Assembly (NCBI GenBank): GCA_020636275.1
Contig: JACJYD010000001.1
Location: 620,001-684,000, forward strand
DNA: 64,000 nt
From: Lewinellaceae bacterium
GTDB lineage: Bacteria; Bacteroidota; Bacteroidia; Chitinophagales; Saprospiraceae
Direction of reading: 5' to 3'
The notes under the pieces are model-generated. The model searched no databases. It was not told where the DNA came from and was given only the letters and a program-made list of their open reading frames with translations. Positions 23,977 through 32,155 of the stretch are shown piece by piece (within the stretch, counting starts at the first letter, position 1; each line of letters opens with the position of its first letter). The position numbers and the translations under genes were made by a program.

Positions 23977-24130
23977 AAGGTTTCCCCCCTATTTCTGAAT
24001 CCACCTAAAAGTGTTTTTGATTTTTCCTCATGACCCTATTTCTCGCTATTACCTGGATGTTAACTCGCTCAACAATCCGATCAAGTATTCCTCGATTGGC
24101 ACAACACCCATCGATATAACGGTTAGCGTT

Positions 24131-24463
24131 ATGACAGATATCCAGGAAATCACCCAGGCCATCCTCCAATTCCGCGACGAGCGCGATTGGGCGCAGTTTC
24201 ACACCGCCAAGGACATCTCCATCTGTCTCAGCGTGGAGGCGTCGGAACTGCTGGAGCTCTTCCTCTGGAAGAAAGATGAAGAAGTGGACCGCACGAAGGT
24301 CCCCGACGAGCTGGCGGACGTGTTCTACTCCGCCTTCCTGCTGGCGGCGCACTACGGGCTGGATGTGAAGGAGATCGTGTTGGGGAAGCTGGAGAAGAAT
24401 AAGGAGAAGTACCCGGTGGGGAAGGCGAGGGGGAGGAAGGAGAAGTGGGATGAGTTGGGGTGA
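24131..24463 (+). CDS. MazG-like nucleotide pyrophosphohydrolase
   Basis: 110 residues from ATG 24131 (MTDIQEITQAILQFRDERDW). The frame is open 40 codons further up but without a good start. The MazG/NTP-PPase core is present: HTAKDISICLSVEASELLELFLWK (E-x-x-E) and DELADVFYSAFLLAAHYGLD (D/E-x-x-D), which give the metal-binding EExxE/ExxD set of this all-alpha fold. The C-terminal YPVGKARGRKEKWDEL is typical of this short single-domain family. It hydrolyses nucleoside triphosphates to monophosphates and pyrophosphate. Housecleaning or phage-linked nucleotide control is the usual interpretation. It has its own promoter and lies between two toxin-antitoxin loci. Confidence 0.85.
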   Translation: MTDIQEITQAILQFRDERDWAQFHTAKDISICLSVEASELLELFLWKKDEEVDRTKVPDELADVFYSAFLLAAHYGLDVKEIVLGKLEKNKEKYPVGKARGRKEKWDELG

Positions 24464-24532
24464 GTGACTAAATCGAGACGGCACTAAACTTTTCTAAAGT
24501 TTTATCGTTTAATCTTTGAACTTAACTTAAAA

Positions 24533-25072
24533 GTGAATAGCTTTGTCCTGGAGATTTATAAGAGCTTTCCCTTGGTCACCTTTTACACGGTTAGGTGGGA
24601 TGAATCAGAATATTCTGAGACGGAAAAGTTTATTGGAAGATTTTTAGAGGATGCGACCCATAAAGAATCTCTTTTTGAAATCATCGCCTTGCTCAAGCTA
24701 ATGGGTGAGGAGGAAGGTGCATTGGCAATATTTTTCTCCAGGCATGAGAATAAAGCCGCTGCATTACCGCCTAGAAAAGTTAAATTATCAGGTGGAGAAA
24801 ATCGATTGCAGTCAATTGAAATAAGATATGAAGGAAATTCTTTGCGGCTTTTTTGTTTGCGGATAACCCAGAATATTGTGATCTTATTCAACGGAGGAAT
24901 TAAGTCATCCTGGGCAGCTCAGGATTCAGAGGATTTGAGCATGAAATTTGTTGAAGCGAATTCTTTTGTAAAAAGAATAGAAAAGGCTGAAAGAGATCAA
25001 CTTTTTAAAATAGATGAAGTGCGCCACCTTCTGATTGGAGATGGCGAAAATAACGAGATAGTAATATATTAA
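24533..25072 (+). CDS. HigB/RelE-like toxin candidate
   Basis: 179 residues from a GTG start. The first 130 residues look like the Gp49/HigB branch of the RelE fold: GRFLEDATHKESLFEIIALLKLMGEEEG, then LPPRKVKLSGGENRLQSIEI and RLFCLRITQNIVILFNGGIKS, which match the family pattern R-x-F-x-x-x...I-V-L-L-x-G-x-x-K. RelE-fold toxins cleave mRNA on the ribosome. The C-terminal about 40 residues are an extra helical extension. The gene is 8 nt before a HigA-like antitoxin gene and forms a three-gene unit with a SecB-like chaperone. The toxin-first order is typical of HigBA loci. The assignment rests on weak similarity plus context. Confidence 0.6.
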   Translation: MNSFVLEIYKSFPLVTFYTVRWDESEYSETEKFIGRFLEDATHKESLFEIIALLKLMGEEEGALAIFFSRHENKAAALPPRKVKLSGGENRLQSIEIRYEGNSLRLFCLRITQNIVILFNGGIKSSWAAQDSEDLSMKFVEANSFVKRIEKAERDQLFKIDEVRHLLIGDGENNEIVIY

Positions 25073-25080
25073 TATAGACA

Positions 25081-25497
25081 ATGACACCGAGTAGCTTTTT
25101 TGAAAAGGCCTTGCAAGAAATTCCTGAGGAAACCATGATTTTTGTCAGGAAATATGTTCAAATTGTAAAGCGGATTAACTTTTTATTGGAACAAAAAAAG
25201 TTAAAGCAGAAAGATCTTGCTAAAACTCTGGGCAAAAGCGAATCCGAAATTAGCAAGTGGCTTGGCGGTGAACACAACTTGACTTTGCGGTCAATTGCCA
25301 AGCTGGAGGCCGCTTTAGGGGAAGAAATTATTCATATTCCGGTGGAAAACGAAATGAAAAATTACATTGGTTGGAAAAAGACAAGTGTTCCCGCCTTGTC
25401 AATGTATGTTAATATTCCATCGACTCCTGAACCTTCTGAAGATTTTCAACAGGCAGAAAAAATGTCGGGAGTTGAAAGGCAAGTAGAAGTAGCATGA
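25081..25497 (+). CDS. HTH (XRE/HigA-like) antitoxin with chaperone-dependent tail candidate
   Basis: 138 residues. The N-terminal 35 residues form an oligomerisation helix and residues 38-92 are a Cro/C1-type HTH (INFLLEQKKLKQKDLAKTLG, then KSESEISKWLGGEHNLTLRSIAKLEAALG). The C-terminal 45 residues (after EEIIHIPVE) are polar and probably flexible, ending ERQVEVA. In toxin-antitoxin-chaperone (TAC) systems the antitoxin has such a flexible C-terminal extension (ChAD) that binds a SecB-like chaperone. The next gene here, which overlaps by 4 nt (ATGA), is exactly a SecB-like protein. Likely autorepressor of the operon. Confidence 0.7.
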   Translation: MTPSSFFEKALQEIPEETMIFVRKYVQIVKRINFLLEQKKLKQKDLAKTLGKSESEISKWLGGEHNLTLRSIAKLEAALGEEIIHIPVENEMKNYIGWKKTSVPALSMYVNIPSTPEPSEDFQQAEKMSGVERQVEVA

Positions 25498-25961
25498 AAA
25501 CCAGGAATTCATTCGATCCGGAAAAGCTTTCTCTTTTGAGGGTTGACGTCGTCAGCGGTGCTATCGATAATCCTTTGGAAATTAAGTACGAAGATGTAAA
25601 GCAGACGAAAGTAGAATTGGGGTTCTCTGCCGGGTTTAATCTGGAGCAAAAAAAAGCAAAAGTTGAATTGGAGATCAGGGTTTCCACTACCTTTGAAAAG
25701 GAACCACAAGCACACGGTCGATTTCGGATTGCCTATCTTTTTGGAGTTGACAATCTCGAGGAGCTTGTGGAAATAAAGAAGGATAAATCAATTCAGGTTA
25801 GTGAAAATTTAGGACTAGCTCTTGCCAATATTTCCTATTCGACTGCGAGAGGGATTTTATTCTCCCGTTTTCAGGCTACTGCATTTCGAAACTTCATCCT
25901 TCCCATCATCTCTCCCAAAGCTATTTTGGAATCTGGCATGGAGGAATCCGCGCCAGAATAA
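25494..25961 (+). CDS. SecB-like chaperone of a TAC-type toxin-antitoxin-chaperone operon
   Basis: 155 residues. The pattern IKYEDVKQTKVELGFSAGFN (strand), KKAKVELEIRVSTTFE, RFRIAYLFGVDNLEELVEI and the long C-terminal helix SYSTARGILFSRFQATAFRNF followed by ILPIISPKAIL matches the SecB family, including the conserved S/T-x-x-R-G-I-L and P-F/F-R-N-F-I-L-P motifs. Canonical SecB is a tetrameric holdase for export. Here it sits at the end of a HigB-like/HigA-like operon with a 4-nt overlap, which is the TAC arrangement in which a dedicated SecB-like protein protects the antitoxin. No sec genes are nearby. Confidence 0.72.
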   Translation: MKTRNSFDPEKLSLLRVDVVSGAIDNPLEIKYEDVKQTKVELGFSAGFNLEQKKAKVELEIRVSTTFEKEPQAHGRFRIAYLFGVDNLEELVEIKKDKSIQVSENLGLALANISYSTARGILFSRFQATAFRNFILPIISPKAILESGMEESAPE

Positions 25962-25962
25962 G

Positions 25963-26360
25963 TCAAACTTCTATCCCATACTCCCTCACCTTCTTCATCA
26001 ACGTATTATACGCCACACCCAGATCCCGGGCGGTTTGGCGCTGCTTGACTTTATTGAGTTTTAGGACTTTGGCAATATGCCGTTTTTCAGCATCCTTTAA
26101 CAATAGGGATGTCGATTCTGAAGATCGGATTATCCGGGCGGGCAGGTCCTTAATCCCTACCGTTCCGTTTTTACTCATCACATATAATCGTTCGATGAGG
26201 TTTTCCAATTCGCGGATGTTGCCGGGGAATGGATAGGCAAGCAACTTTACCATCACTTCGTTGGGAAGTTCCAGCATTTTGGAATGGTTGAAGAGCTTTT
26301 TCTTTGATTTTAAAAAATGATGAATGAGTTTTTTGGTCTCTTCGATCCCCCTTTCTTCCA
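25963..26360 (-). pseudogene. C-terminal remnant of a sigma-54 dependent activator
   Basis: About 130 codons of open frame without a proper start, cut off at 26360 by the IS21-type end remnant. The sequence contains the end of the AAA+ domain (YPFPGNIRELENLIERLYVM, the G-N-x-R-E-L-x-N signature) and a Fis-type HTH (AEKRHIAKVLKLNKVKQRQT, then ARDLGVAYNTLMKKVREYGI). The N-terminal Walker motifs and GAFTGA loop are missing. It begins 1 nt beyond the stop of the SecB-like gene on the other strand. It is a decayed regulator truncated by transposition and a deletion. Confidence 0.8.
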
Positions 26361-26395
26361 GGGGGTCAGCATCACCGAAACGGGGGTCAGGATGA
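26361..26395 (+). repeat. IS21-type end repeats (left part, split by ISL3)
   Basis: Two copies of the motif GGGGGTCAGNATNNNCCGAAA start here (26361 and 26382). The second is interrupted by the ISL3 element and continues at 28111. They are the first of a series of similarly oriented repeats that continues at 28240-28480. Confidence 0.6.
26388..26395. other. 8-bp target-site duplication of ISL3 (left copy)
   Basis: CAGGATGA, repeated at 28111-28118. The 8-bp size is typical of ISL3 transposition. Joining the flanks restores a complete IS21-type end repeat. Confidence 0.8.
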
Positions 26396-28110
26396 GGTTC
26401 TTCGTCAATTTTGGTGGTGAGATCAACTTGAGTCCATCAGGACCCGTTTTCGCAACAACTCAAAACTGGCTCTGCCATACATTTGACGTTTGATGGTTTT
26501 TAGCCGGTTTACCTGCCCCTCCACTTGCCCGTTGCTCCATTTTACCGTTATTGCTGCTTTGACTGCATCGTAATCCTGGGTTATTCCTACAGCAAATTGT
26601 TTCAATGCATTTATTCCGCTTGCCATTACTGATTCCAACCAGGGGTCGAGCTTAGTTGGTTGGAGATTATCTGTCATAGATTTAAACTGACGGGCCAGCT
26701 TTCTGGCTTTACGAGCTTTTGGGCAACGCTTGAAGAAAGCCTTCAGAAATATCTGTTCTTCGGAAGTCAAGTCCTCCCAGTTTTTTGCGAGAAGCGGGCA
26801 TACTTTCTTGGTTGGCCATAATTTGACGGCCAAAGTAGGAGCAGATTGTCTTTGACGGCTGGTGTGAAAAAGTTTGTCTGTCAACCGATAAACGCTGGCC
26901 AAAGATCCATTAAAGCCCTGCTCCTTTATTTCATGCCAAAGCTTCTTACGGCTATTTTCCCCCTCATTCCATCTTTTTCTCAGGTAGTTTTCAAAGCGTA
27001 GCGCCGAAGAGGTAGGGGCTTTCCCCGGATATTCCTCGTACTTCCAGTACCTTCGAACGGTTTGTCCGTGTAAACCCAATTGACGCATTACGCTTTTCTT
27101 TGAAGCTCCTTGTCGCTGAAGCTTTTTGACTTCCTGGAAAAGTGCTTCATATTTCGGCTGCTTGTCTTCAGAACCCACTTTTGGGGTGTCGCTCTTTTTT
27201 CCTTCTGGCTGAACCTCTGTTTTTCCTACAGGTTGGGGCTTTTCTGCCATTTCAGCCTCTGCAATATCCTTGGCTGCTTGCCGCAGTTCTGTATTATTAG
27301 AGTCCAGCATCCGCTTGAGAGCATCGCCGAGATTCTTGAGCAAGTGCCAACGATCAGCAACCTGTAAGGCCTCCGGAGCACCCTCCCTGGCGGCTTGAGC
27401 ATATCCGGTGGCCCGGTCTCTGCTTATGATCTCTATACCGGGGTGAGCATTTAGCCAGTTCTTCACCGTCTCACTTTCTCTATCCGATAACAGATCTATG
27501 GGACATCGTTTTTCCAGATCCACCAATATAGTACCATAGTTATGCCCCTTTCGAAATGCCCAGTCATCAATTCCCAATACCCGGGGAGTAGAAAAGGTGG
27601 GTTCCGGAAGCCTATATAGAAGTCTCAACATAGTAGAGGCGCTTACAGGTAGTCCCAAAAACCTGGAGAGCGCAGCTCCGGCATTACCGCCAAGGGCAAT
27701 TCCAATTTCATTCAGATGCCGGTCCATTCGATTCGTTCGCCTGCCATACGCTGCAACCGTTTTCCCAAGTCGTTCGGAAAATATTTTCCGGGCGCACCCT
27801 TCATTCATGCAATAAAACTTCCGGACCTTCCAGTGGATTTTAACGCAATAGCCCGCCCAAGGTAAGTCTGAGATAGACCTGGTATAATTGCTGTGAACCC
27901 TGGTTGATGGCGTTTTACATACGGGACAATAGCCAGTATGGATGGTAGACTGAATCTCAAGAACAAAGGAATCTTCCTCTTGGGCTATTCCATCCAGTTG
28001 AATCGGAACCGATTCAGGCAGTAATTCCAGAGGTATTGACGTCATATAGGAAAAATACTCCTATATGCTTTTCCTATCTACTTGTCTCACCACCAAAATT
28101 GACGAAGAAC
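26396..28110 (-). mobile_element. Complete ISL3-family insertion sequence
   Basis: 1715 bp. Terminal inverted repeats of about 26 bp (GTTCTTCGTCAATTTTGGTG at the left, its complement at 28085-28110) flank one transposase gene. The flanks carry an 8-bp duplication CAGGATGA. The element interrupts one unit of an IS21-type terminal repeat series, so it arrived after that remnant. The transposase frame is full length, so the element may still be active. Confidence 0.92.
26423..28045 (-). CDS. ISL3-family transposase
   Basis: 540 residues. The N-terminal zinc-binding segment (TGYCPVCKTPSTRVHS, then KVRKFYCMNEGCARKIFSE) is the ISL3-type zf motif. The catalytic core has VLGIDDWAFRKGHNYGTILV (first Asp), IISRDRATGYAQAAREGAPE (second Asp), and the C-terminal WSNGQVEGQVNRLKTIKRQM (Glu). 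A charged insertion with Lys/Glu/Pro repeats (about 260-300) lies between the second and third motifs. An HTH (ASKKSVMRQLGLHGQTVRRYWKY in part) is also visible. It catalyses cut-and-paste or copy transposition of this element. It is complete with no frame disruption. Confidence 0.93.
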   Translation of the reverse strand: MTSIPLELLPESVPIQLDGIAQEEDSFVLEIQSTIHTGYCPVCKTPSTRVHSNYTRSISDLPWAGYCVKIHWKVRKFYCMNEGCARKIFSERLGKTVAAYGRRTNRMDRHLNEIGIALGGNAGAALSRFLGLPVSASTMLRLLYRLPEPTFSTPRVLGIDDWAFRKGHNYGTILVDLEKRCPIDLLSDRESETVKNWLNAHPGIEIISRDRATGYAQAAREGAPEALQVADRWHLLKNLGDALKRMLDSNNTELRQAAKDIAEAEMAEKPQPVGKTEVQPEGKKSDTPKVGSEDKQPKYEALFQEVKKLQRQGASKKSVMRQLGLHGQTVRRYWKYEEYPGKAPTSSALRFENYLRKRWNEGENSRKKLWHEIKEQGFNGSLASVYRLTDKLFHTSRQRQSAPTLAVKLWPTKKVCPLLAKNWEDLTSEEQIFLKAFFKRCPKARKARKLARQFKSMTDNLQPTKLDPWLESVMASGINALKQFAVGITQDYDAVKAAITVKWSNGQVEGQVNRLKTIKRQMYGRASFELLRKRVLMDSS

Positions 28111-28480
28111 CAGGATGACCGAAATATCCAAGTTGTTTGATCTGTCTCATAGGTTTTGGTTTTCCTGCCATGGCGATCTTGTTTTAGCGGTACTCAAATG
28201 AGCCGCTAAAAAACCAAAACCCTCTTTTTATCCCCGAATGGGGGTCAACATGCTCCGAAATCCAGACCAAAAATCCCTCAATGGGGTCAATATGGTCCGA
28301 AATCGGGCTCCTGGGGTCAATTTAGCCGAAATCGATCCCAGGGGGTCAGCATGCTCCGAAATCCGGAACGATTCTCTTCTTTAGGGGGTCAGCATCCGCC
28401 GGAATGGCAGACAAATAGGAGAGGAAAACTCCCCAAGTTCATGCGCCGAATTAGGGGGTCAGGATGGGCCGAATTATCCA
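28111..28480 (+). mobile_element. Right-end remnant of an IS21-type element abutting CRISPR array 1
   Basis: No gene. After the ISL3 duplication (28111-28118) the stretch contains at least six more copies of a motif GGGGTCA-N5/6-CCGAAAT, all in one orientation (about 28247, 28282, 28313, 28347, 28385, 28455). The sequence then ends with TATCCA, and base 28481 is position 11 of a CRISPR repeat. IS21-type ends carry multiple terminal repeats and finish with CA. The internal istAB genes and the opposite end are missing, so this is a deletion remnant. There is also a hairpin (TTTAGCGG...CCGCTAAA) around 28174-28210. Confidence 0.65.
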
Positions 28481-29585
28481 TACTTACGCTGGACCTACCA
28501 CTCTGACGAGTTCATCAATGATTTCAGTGGAGAATTTCTCAAAGGTCTTAATCCTACTTACGCTGGACCTACCACTCTGACGGCGAAAGCCAAAACTGCA
28601 AGTTTTCCTTAATAAACTGTCTTAATCCTACTTACGCTGGACCTACCACTCTGACAAAAGAAAAAGTGGGCAGATAATAGAAAGCTCAATGGGTCTTAAT
28701 CCTACTTACGCTGGACCTACCACTCTGACAGGGCCGAAGAAATTGGAGCAATACTTTGCAGATAAGTCTTAATCCTACTTACGCTGGACCTACCACTCTG
28801 ACTTATGATTTTTCCCCCGCACCTTTGACCCCCGCGTAGTCTTAATCCTACTTACGCTGGACCTACCACTCTGACAGGGCCGAAGAAATTGGAGCAATAC
28901 TTTGCAGATAAGTCTTAATCCTACTTACGCTGGACCTACCACTCTGACTAGAAAAAGAAGAAAAGGATTATGTAATTCATATCAGTCTTAATCCTACTTA
29001 CGCTGGACCTACCACTCTGACAGCGTCTTGTTGGGCGCAATGATTTACTTTCAAATTGTCTTAATCCTACTTACGCTGGACCTACCACTCTGACTTTTTG
29101 GAAAACTTGCCGAAAGAAATGAATGCCGTTAGTCTTCATCCTACTTACGCTGGACCTACCACTCTGACAACATTGCTGTACTATACAGCATTGTAGATAC
29201 CTACGTCTTAATCCTACTTACGCTGGACCTACCACTCTGACCGGGATCAAATGGCGGATATTCGACAAAGAATTTGCCGTCTTAATCCTACTTACGCTGG
29301 ACCTACCACTCTGACCGACAACCGCGATAGTGTAACTGTCTTAAATGCAAAAGTCTTAATCCTACTTACGCTGGACCTACCACTCTGACGAGACCGTGCG
29401 TGCCATCGCTGGAGTGTTGCAGAACAAGTCTTAATCCTACTTACGCTGGACCTACCACTCTGACCTAGGCAACAGACGTTTAGCTGGTAAAGAATCCTCT
29501 GGGTCTTAATCCTACTTACGCTGGACCTACCACTCTGACACTGGATGATAGCTTTATTTTGGGAACGTAGCTTCTATGTCTTAAT
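28481..29585 (-). CRISPR. CRISPR array 1, leader-distal segment
   Basis: 14 complete 37-nt repeats (first complete one 28545-28581), plus a truncated repeat at 28481-28507 where the IS21 remnant joins, and the first 8 nt of a repeat at 29578-29585 interrupted by the IS21 element. Spacers are 36-38 nt. The repeat on the plus strand starts GTCTTAATCCTACTTACGCT and ends CTACCACTCTGAC. Read on the minus strand it ends ATTAAGAC, the likely 8-nt crRNA 5' tag. One repeat (29132) has T6-to-C drift. The spacer at 28730-28765 is repeated exactly at 28876-28911. Confidence 0.95.
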
Positions 29586-29732
29586 TGTATATTTCGGTCC
29601 AAATTCACCCACCTGTTTCGGCTGAAATTCACCCACCATTTCGGAGCAAATTCACCCACCCTGGGAGTATGTGTGAGGAGGTGAAAACTATTTTTCACCG
29701 GCCGTTAGTAGCTTGCCTGAAAGCAAGAAAAG

Positions 29733-31298
29733 ATGGCCAATATACCTGCACGCATGCAACAAATCCGGTTGATCCTCCAACTGCACAGCCGCGGAGAGAA
29801 GATCCGAGCCATAAGCCGGCAAATAAACCTGGACCGCAATACGGTACGGGCCTATCTGCGACGCTGTCTGTTACACAATTCTGATGTAGATGCTTTGCTG
29901 GGTCTGAGTGACGAAGCCCTTGGCCAAATTGCGTATGAACCGGCTATTGAAAAGAAAAAAGGAGATAAGCGAATAATTGACTTGGAAGGGCGCTTGCCGG
30001 AATTAGTTCGGGAACTGAGCAAGACCGGCGTAACGCGTCAGTTGCTGTGGCAGGAGTACCGTCAGAGTCGTCCCGATGGCTATGGATACACGCAATTCTG
30101 TGAACGGCTCAAGGCTTATGCGCGCAAAGGGGATGCGGTGATGCACTTTGAGCACAAAGCCGCGGAGCGGCTGATGATTGACTTTGCCGGGAAGATGCTT
30201 TCCTATGTGGATAATCGTACAGGAGAAGTGGTCGATTGCCCGGTATTTGTTGCGGTGCTGCCTTTCAGTGGTTACAGCTACGTGGAGGCCCTGCCCAGTC
30301 AATGTCAGGAAGATTTTGTAGCTGCGATTGTCAATTGCTTTGCCTATCTGGGTGGAGTTCCGGCCTGTGTATTGATCGATAATCTGAAGAGCGGGGTCAA
30401 ACGCGCTAACCGCTATGAACCGGCATTTACCGAACTATTAGAGCAATTAAGCCTGCATTACGGTTGTAGTTTTATGGCCACACGGGTGGCCAAACCGCGA
30501 GACAAAGCCTCTGTAGAGCGGGAAGTGCAGTTAGCCTACCAACGCATTTACGCGCCTTTACGCAACGAACACTTCAGCTCCCTGCGGGGAGTGAACCTGG
30601 CTATTAAAGAACAATTAGCCAAACACCATCGGCAGCCTTTCCAACGCAAAGCCGGTAGTAATCGTCTAGCACTTTTCCAGCAGCAGGAGCGGGATTTGCT
30701 CAAGGCCTTACCGGCCGGAGCTTTTGCCGTGAAGTATTCCATCCAAGCCAAAGTGCAGCGCAACTACCACATCGTCATCGGCCAGGATTGGCATTACTAC
30801 AGCGTTCCTCACGAGTATATCCACAAAAAGGTCCAGGTGGTTTACACCTCCAAGGAGGTGGAGGTATATTACCAGCACGAACGCATTGCTCTTCATCAGC
30901 GCAGCCGCGTAAAATATGGGTATACCACTCTGCCGGGGCATATGCCGCCGGCTCATCGTCATTACCTGGAACAGCGGGGTTGGACAGGGGAACACTTCCT
31001 GGATCAAGCTTCTCGCATCGGCCCTTCTTGCCAAAGGGCTATCGAACAGATCCTGTCCGGCAAAATGTTCATTGAGCAGACCTACAACTCCTGCCTGGGC
31101 GTCTTGAGACTGGCCGGCAAATACGGAGACGCCCGCCTGGAAGCTGCCTGCTGCCGGGCCTTACGAGGCCATCGAATCAACTACATGGTCATCTGCAATA
31201 TCCTCCACCACAACCTGGACAAATTGGAACAGCCCCCTGAACCCTTGTCTCAAATCCCGGAACATGACAATATCCGCGGCCCCGGAGCCTATCAGTAA
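29733..31298 (+). CDS. istA: IS21 transposase IstA
   Basis: 521 residues. It begins with an HTH (MQQIRLILQLHSRGEKIRAI, then SRQINLDRNTVRAYLRR). The integrase-like core has MIDFAGKMLSYVDNRTGEVV (first Asp), a second acidic motif in VPACVLIDNLKSGVKRANRY, and the Glu in RDKASVEREVQLAYQRIY. The C-terminal part is the Mu-transposase-like domain (HYYSVPHEYIHKKVQVVYTS). IstA performs strand transfer and depends on IstB. The gene is complete and is followed after 38 nt by istB. Confidence 0.93.
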   Translation: MANIPARMQQIRLILQLHSRGEKIRAISRQINLDRNTVRAYLRRCLLHNSDVDALLGLSDEALGQIAYEPAIEKKKGDKRIIDLEGRLPELVRELSKTGVTRQLLWQEYRQSRPDGYGYTQFCERLKAYARKGDAVMHFEHKAAERLMIDFAGKMLSYVDNRTGEVVDCPVFVAVLPFSGYSYVEALPSQCQEDFVAAIVNCFAYLGGVPACVLIDNLKSGVKRANRYEPAFTELLEQLSLHYGCSFMATRVAKPRDKASVEREVQLAYQRIYAPLRNEHFSSLRGVNLAIKEQLAKHHRQPFQRKAGSNRLALFQQQERDLLKALPAGAFAVKYSIQAKVQRNYHIVIGQDWHYYSVPHEYIHKKVQVVYTSKEVEVYYQHERIALHQRSRVKYGYTTLPGHMPPAHRHYLEQRGWTGEHFLDQASRIGPSCQRAIEQILSGKMFIEQTYNSCLGVLRLAGKYGDARLEAACCRALRGHRINYMVICNILHHNLDKLEQPPEPLSQIPEHDNIRGPGAYQ

Positions 31299-31336
31299 AA
31301 CTTCTACTTATTGTTCACCTTTTTAACGACTAGGTC

Positions 31337-32074
31337 ATGAATCAACAAGCCACCATCGAGCAACTCCAACAACTGCGTCTGCACGGCATGGCTCACAGCT
31401 ACGCAGCCATCCTGCAACTGCCCGTCCAGCAGCAGCCTGCTGCGCATGAACTGTTAGCCCAACTGGCTGAAGCCGAAGCCCAGTACCGTACCCAGCGCCG
31501 AACCCAGTTGTACCTCTCTTTGAGCAAATTGCGCTATGATGCTGTTCTGTCCGAGATCCACTGTTCAGCTGAACGCAATTTTACCCGAGATCAGCTGGCT
31601 ACTCTGGCCGACTGTGCTTTTATCTACTCCTCCCGCAATGTCCTCATCACCGGTCCTACTGGCTGTGGAAAAAGTTTTATCGCCTGTGCCCTGGGCCGTC
31701 ACGCATGCACCATGGGGCACAAAACCTTGTACCTCAACATGAACCGCTTCACCGAAAAAATCGCCTCAGCCAAACTCGACGGCACTTATCTCAAACTACT
31801 CAATCAGTTGGAAAAGGTATCCCTCATCATCCTGGACGACTTTGGTCTCCAGCCCCTGGATCAGCAACTCAAACTGGCTTTGCTCCAAATGCTGGAAGAT
31901 CGTTATGCCAAACGGCCACTCATCATTACCTCTCAACTACCAGTGGCTAAATGGCACGAATACCTGGGGGAACCTACCCTGGCTGACGCTATCATGGATC
32001 GCCTCACGGCTGATGCTCACCGCATCGAACTCCAGGGCGAAAGTTTACGCAAAAAAAAGAGCACGGAATCGTAA
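31337..32074 (+). CDS. istB: IS21 helper ATPase IstB
   Basis: 245 residues, a DnaC-like AAA+ ATPase. Walker A is NVLITGPTGCGKSFIACALG and Walker B is KVSLIILDDFGLQPLD. Sensor-type sequence ITSQLPVAKWHEYLGEPTLA and the arginine region DAIMDRLTADAHRIEL follow. The N-terminal helical domain (IEQLQQLRLHGMAHSYAAIL) is typical. IstB activates IstA and selects the target. Confidence 0.94.
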   Translation: MNQQATIEQLQQLRLHGMAHSYAAILQLPVQQQPAAHELLAQLAEAEAQYRTQRRTQLYLSLSKLRYDAVLSEIHCSAERNFTRDQLATLADCAFIYSSRNVLITGPTGCGKSFIACALGRHACTMGHKTLYLNMNRFTEKIASAKLDGTYLKLLNQLEKVSLIILDDFGLQPLDQQLKLALLQMLEDRYAKRPLIITSQLPVAKWHEYLGEPTLADAIMDRLTADAHRIELQGESLRKKKSTES

Positions 32075-32155
32075 CTTTATCTCTCCTCCTCACCTCACTC
32101 CCGGGTGGGTGAATTTGCCCCGAAATAGGTGGGTGAATTTGAGCCGAAATAAACA

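Larger units (their letters stand above)
29586..32155 (+). mobile_element. Complete IS21-family element inserted in a CRISPR repeat
   Basis: 2570 bp, begins TGTATATTTCGG and ends CCGAAATAAACA. Both ends carry repeated motifs of the type AAATTCACCCACC-N-TTTCGG (left, three copies at 29597-29660) and their complements (right, two copies at 32104-32150). A 6-bp target duplication CTTAAT lies at 29580-29585 and 32156-32161, inside a CRISPR repeat. It carries istA and istB. Both are intact. Confidence 0.93.

Noticed and set aside
23836..24033. A 65-codon frame in the AbiE-MazG intergenic region
   Set aside because: It runs through a hairpin and a promoter and has no recognisable features.
28247..28480. 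The GGGGTCA repeats as a second small CRISPR-like array
   Set aside because: Spacing and sequence are irregular and they match the design of IS21-type terminal repeats; no Cas6-like repeat end.
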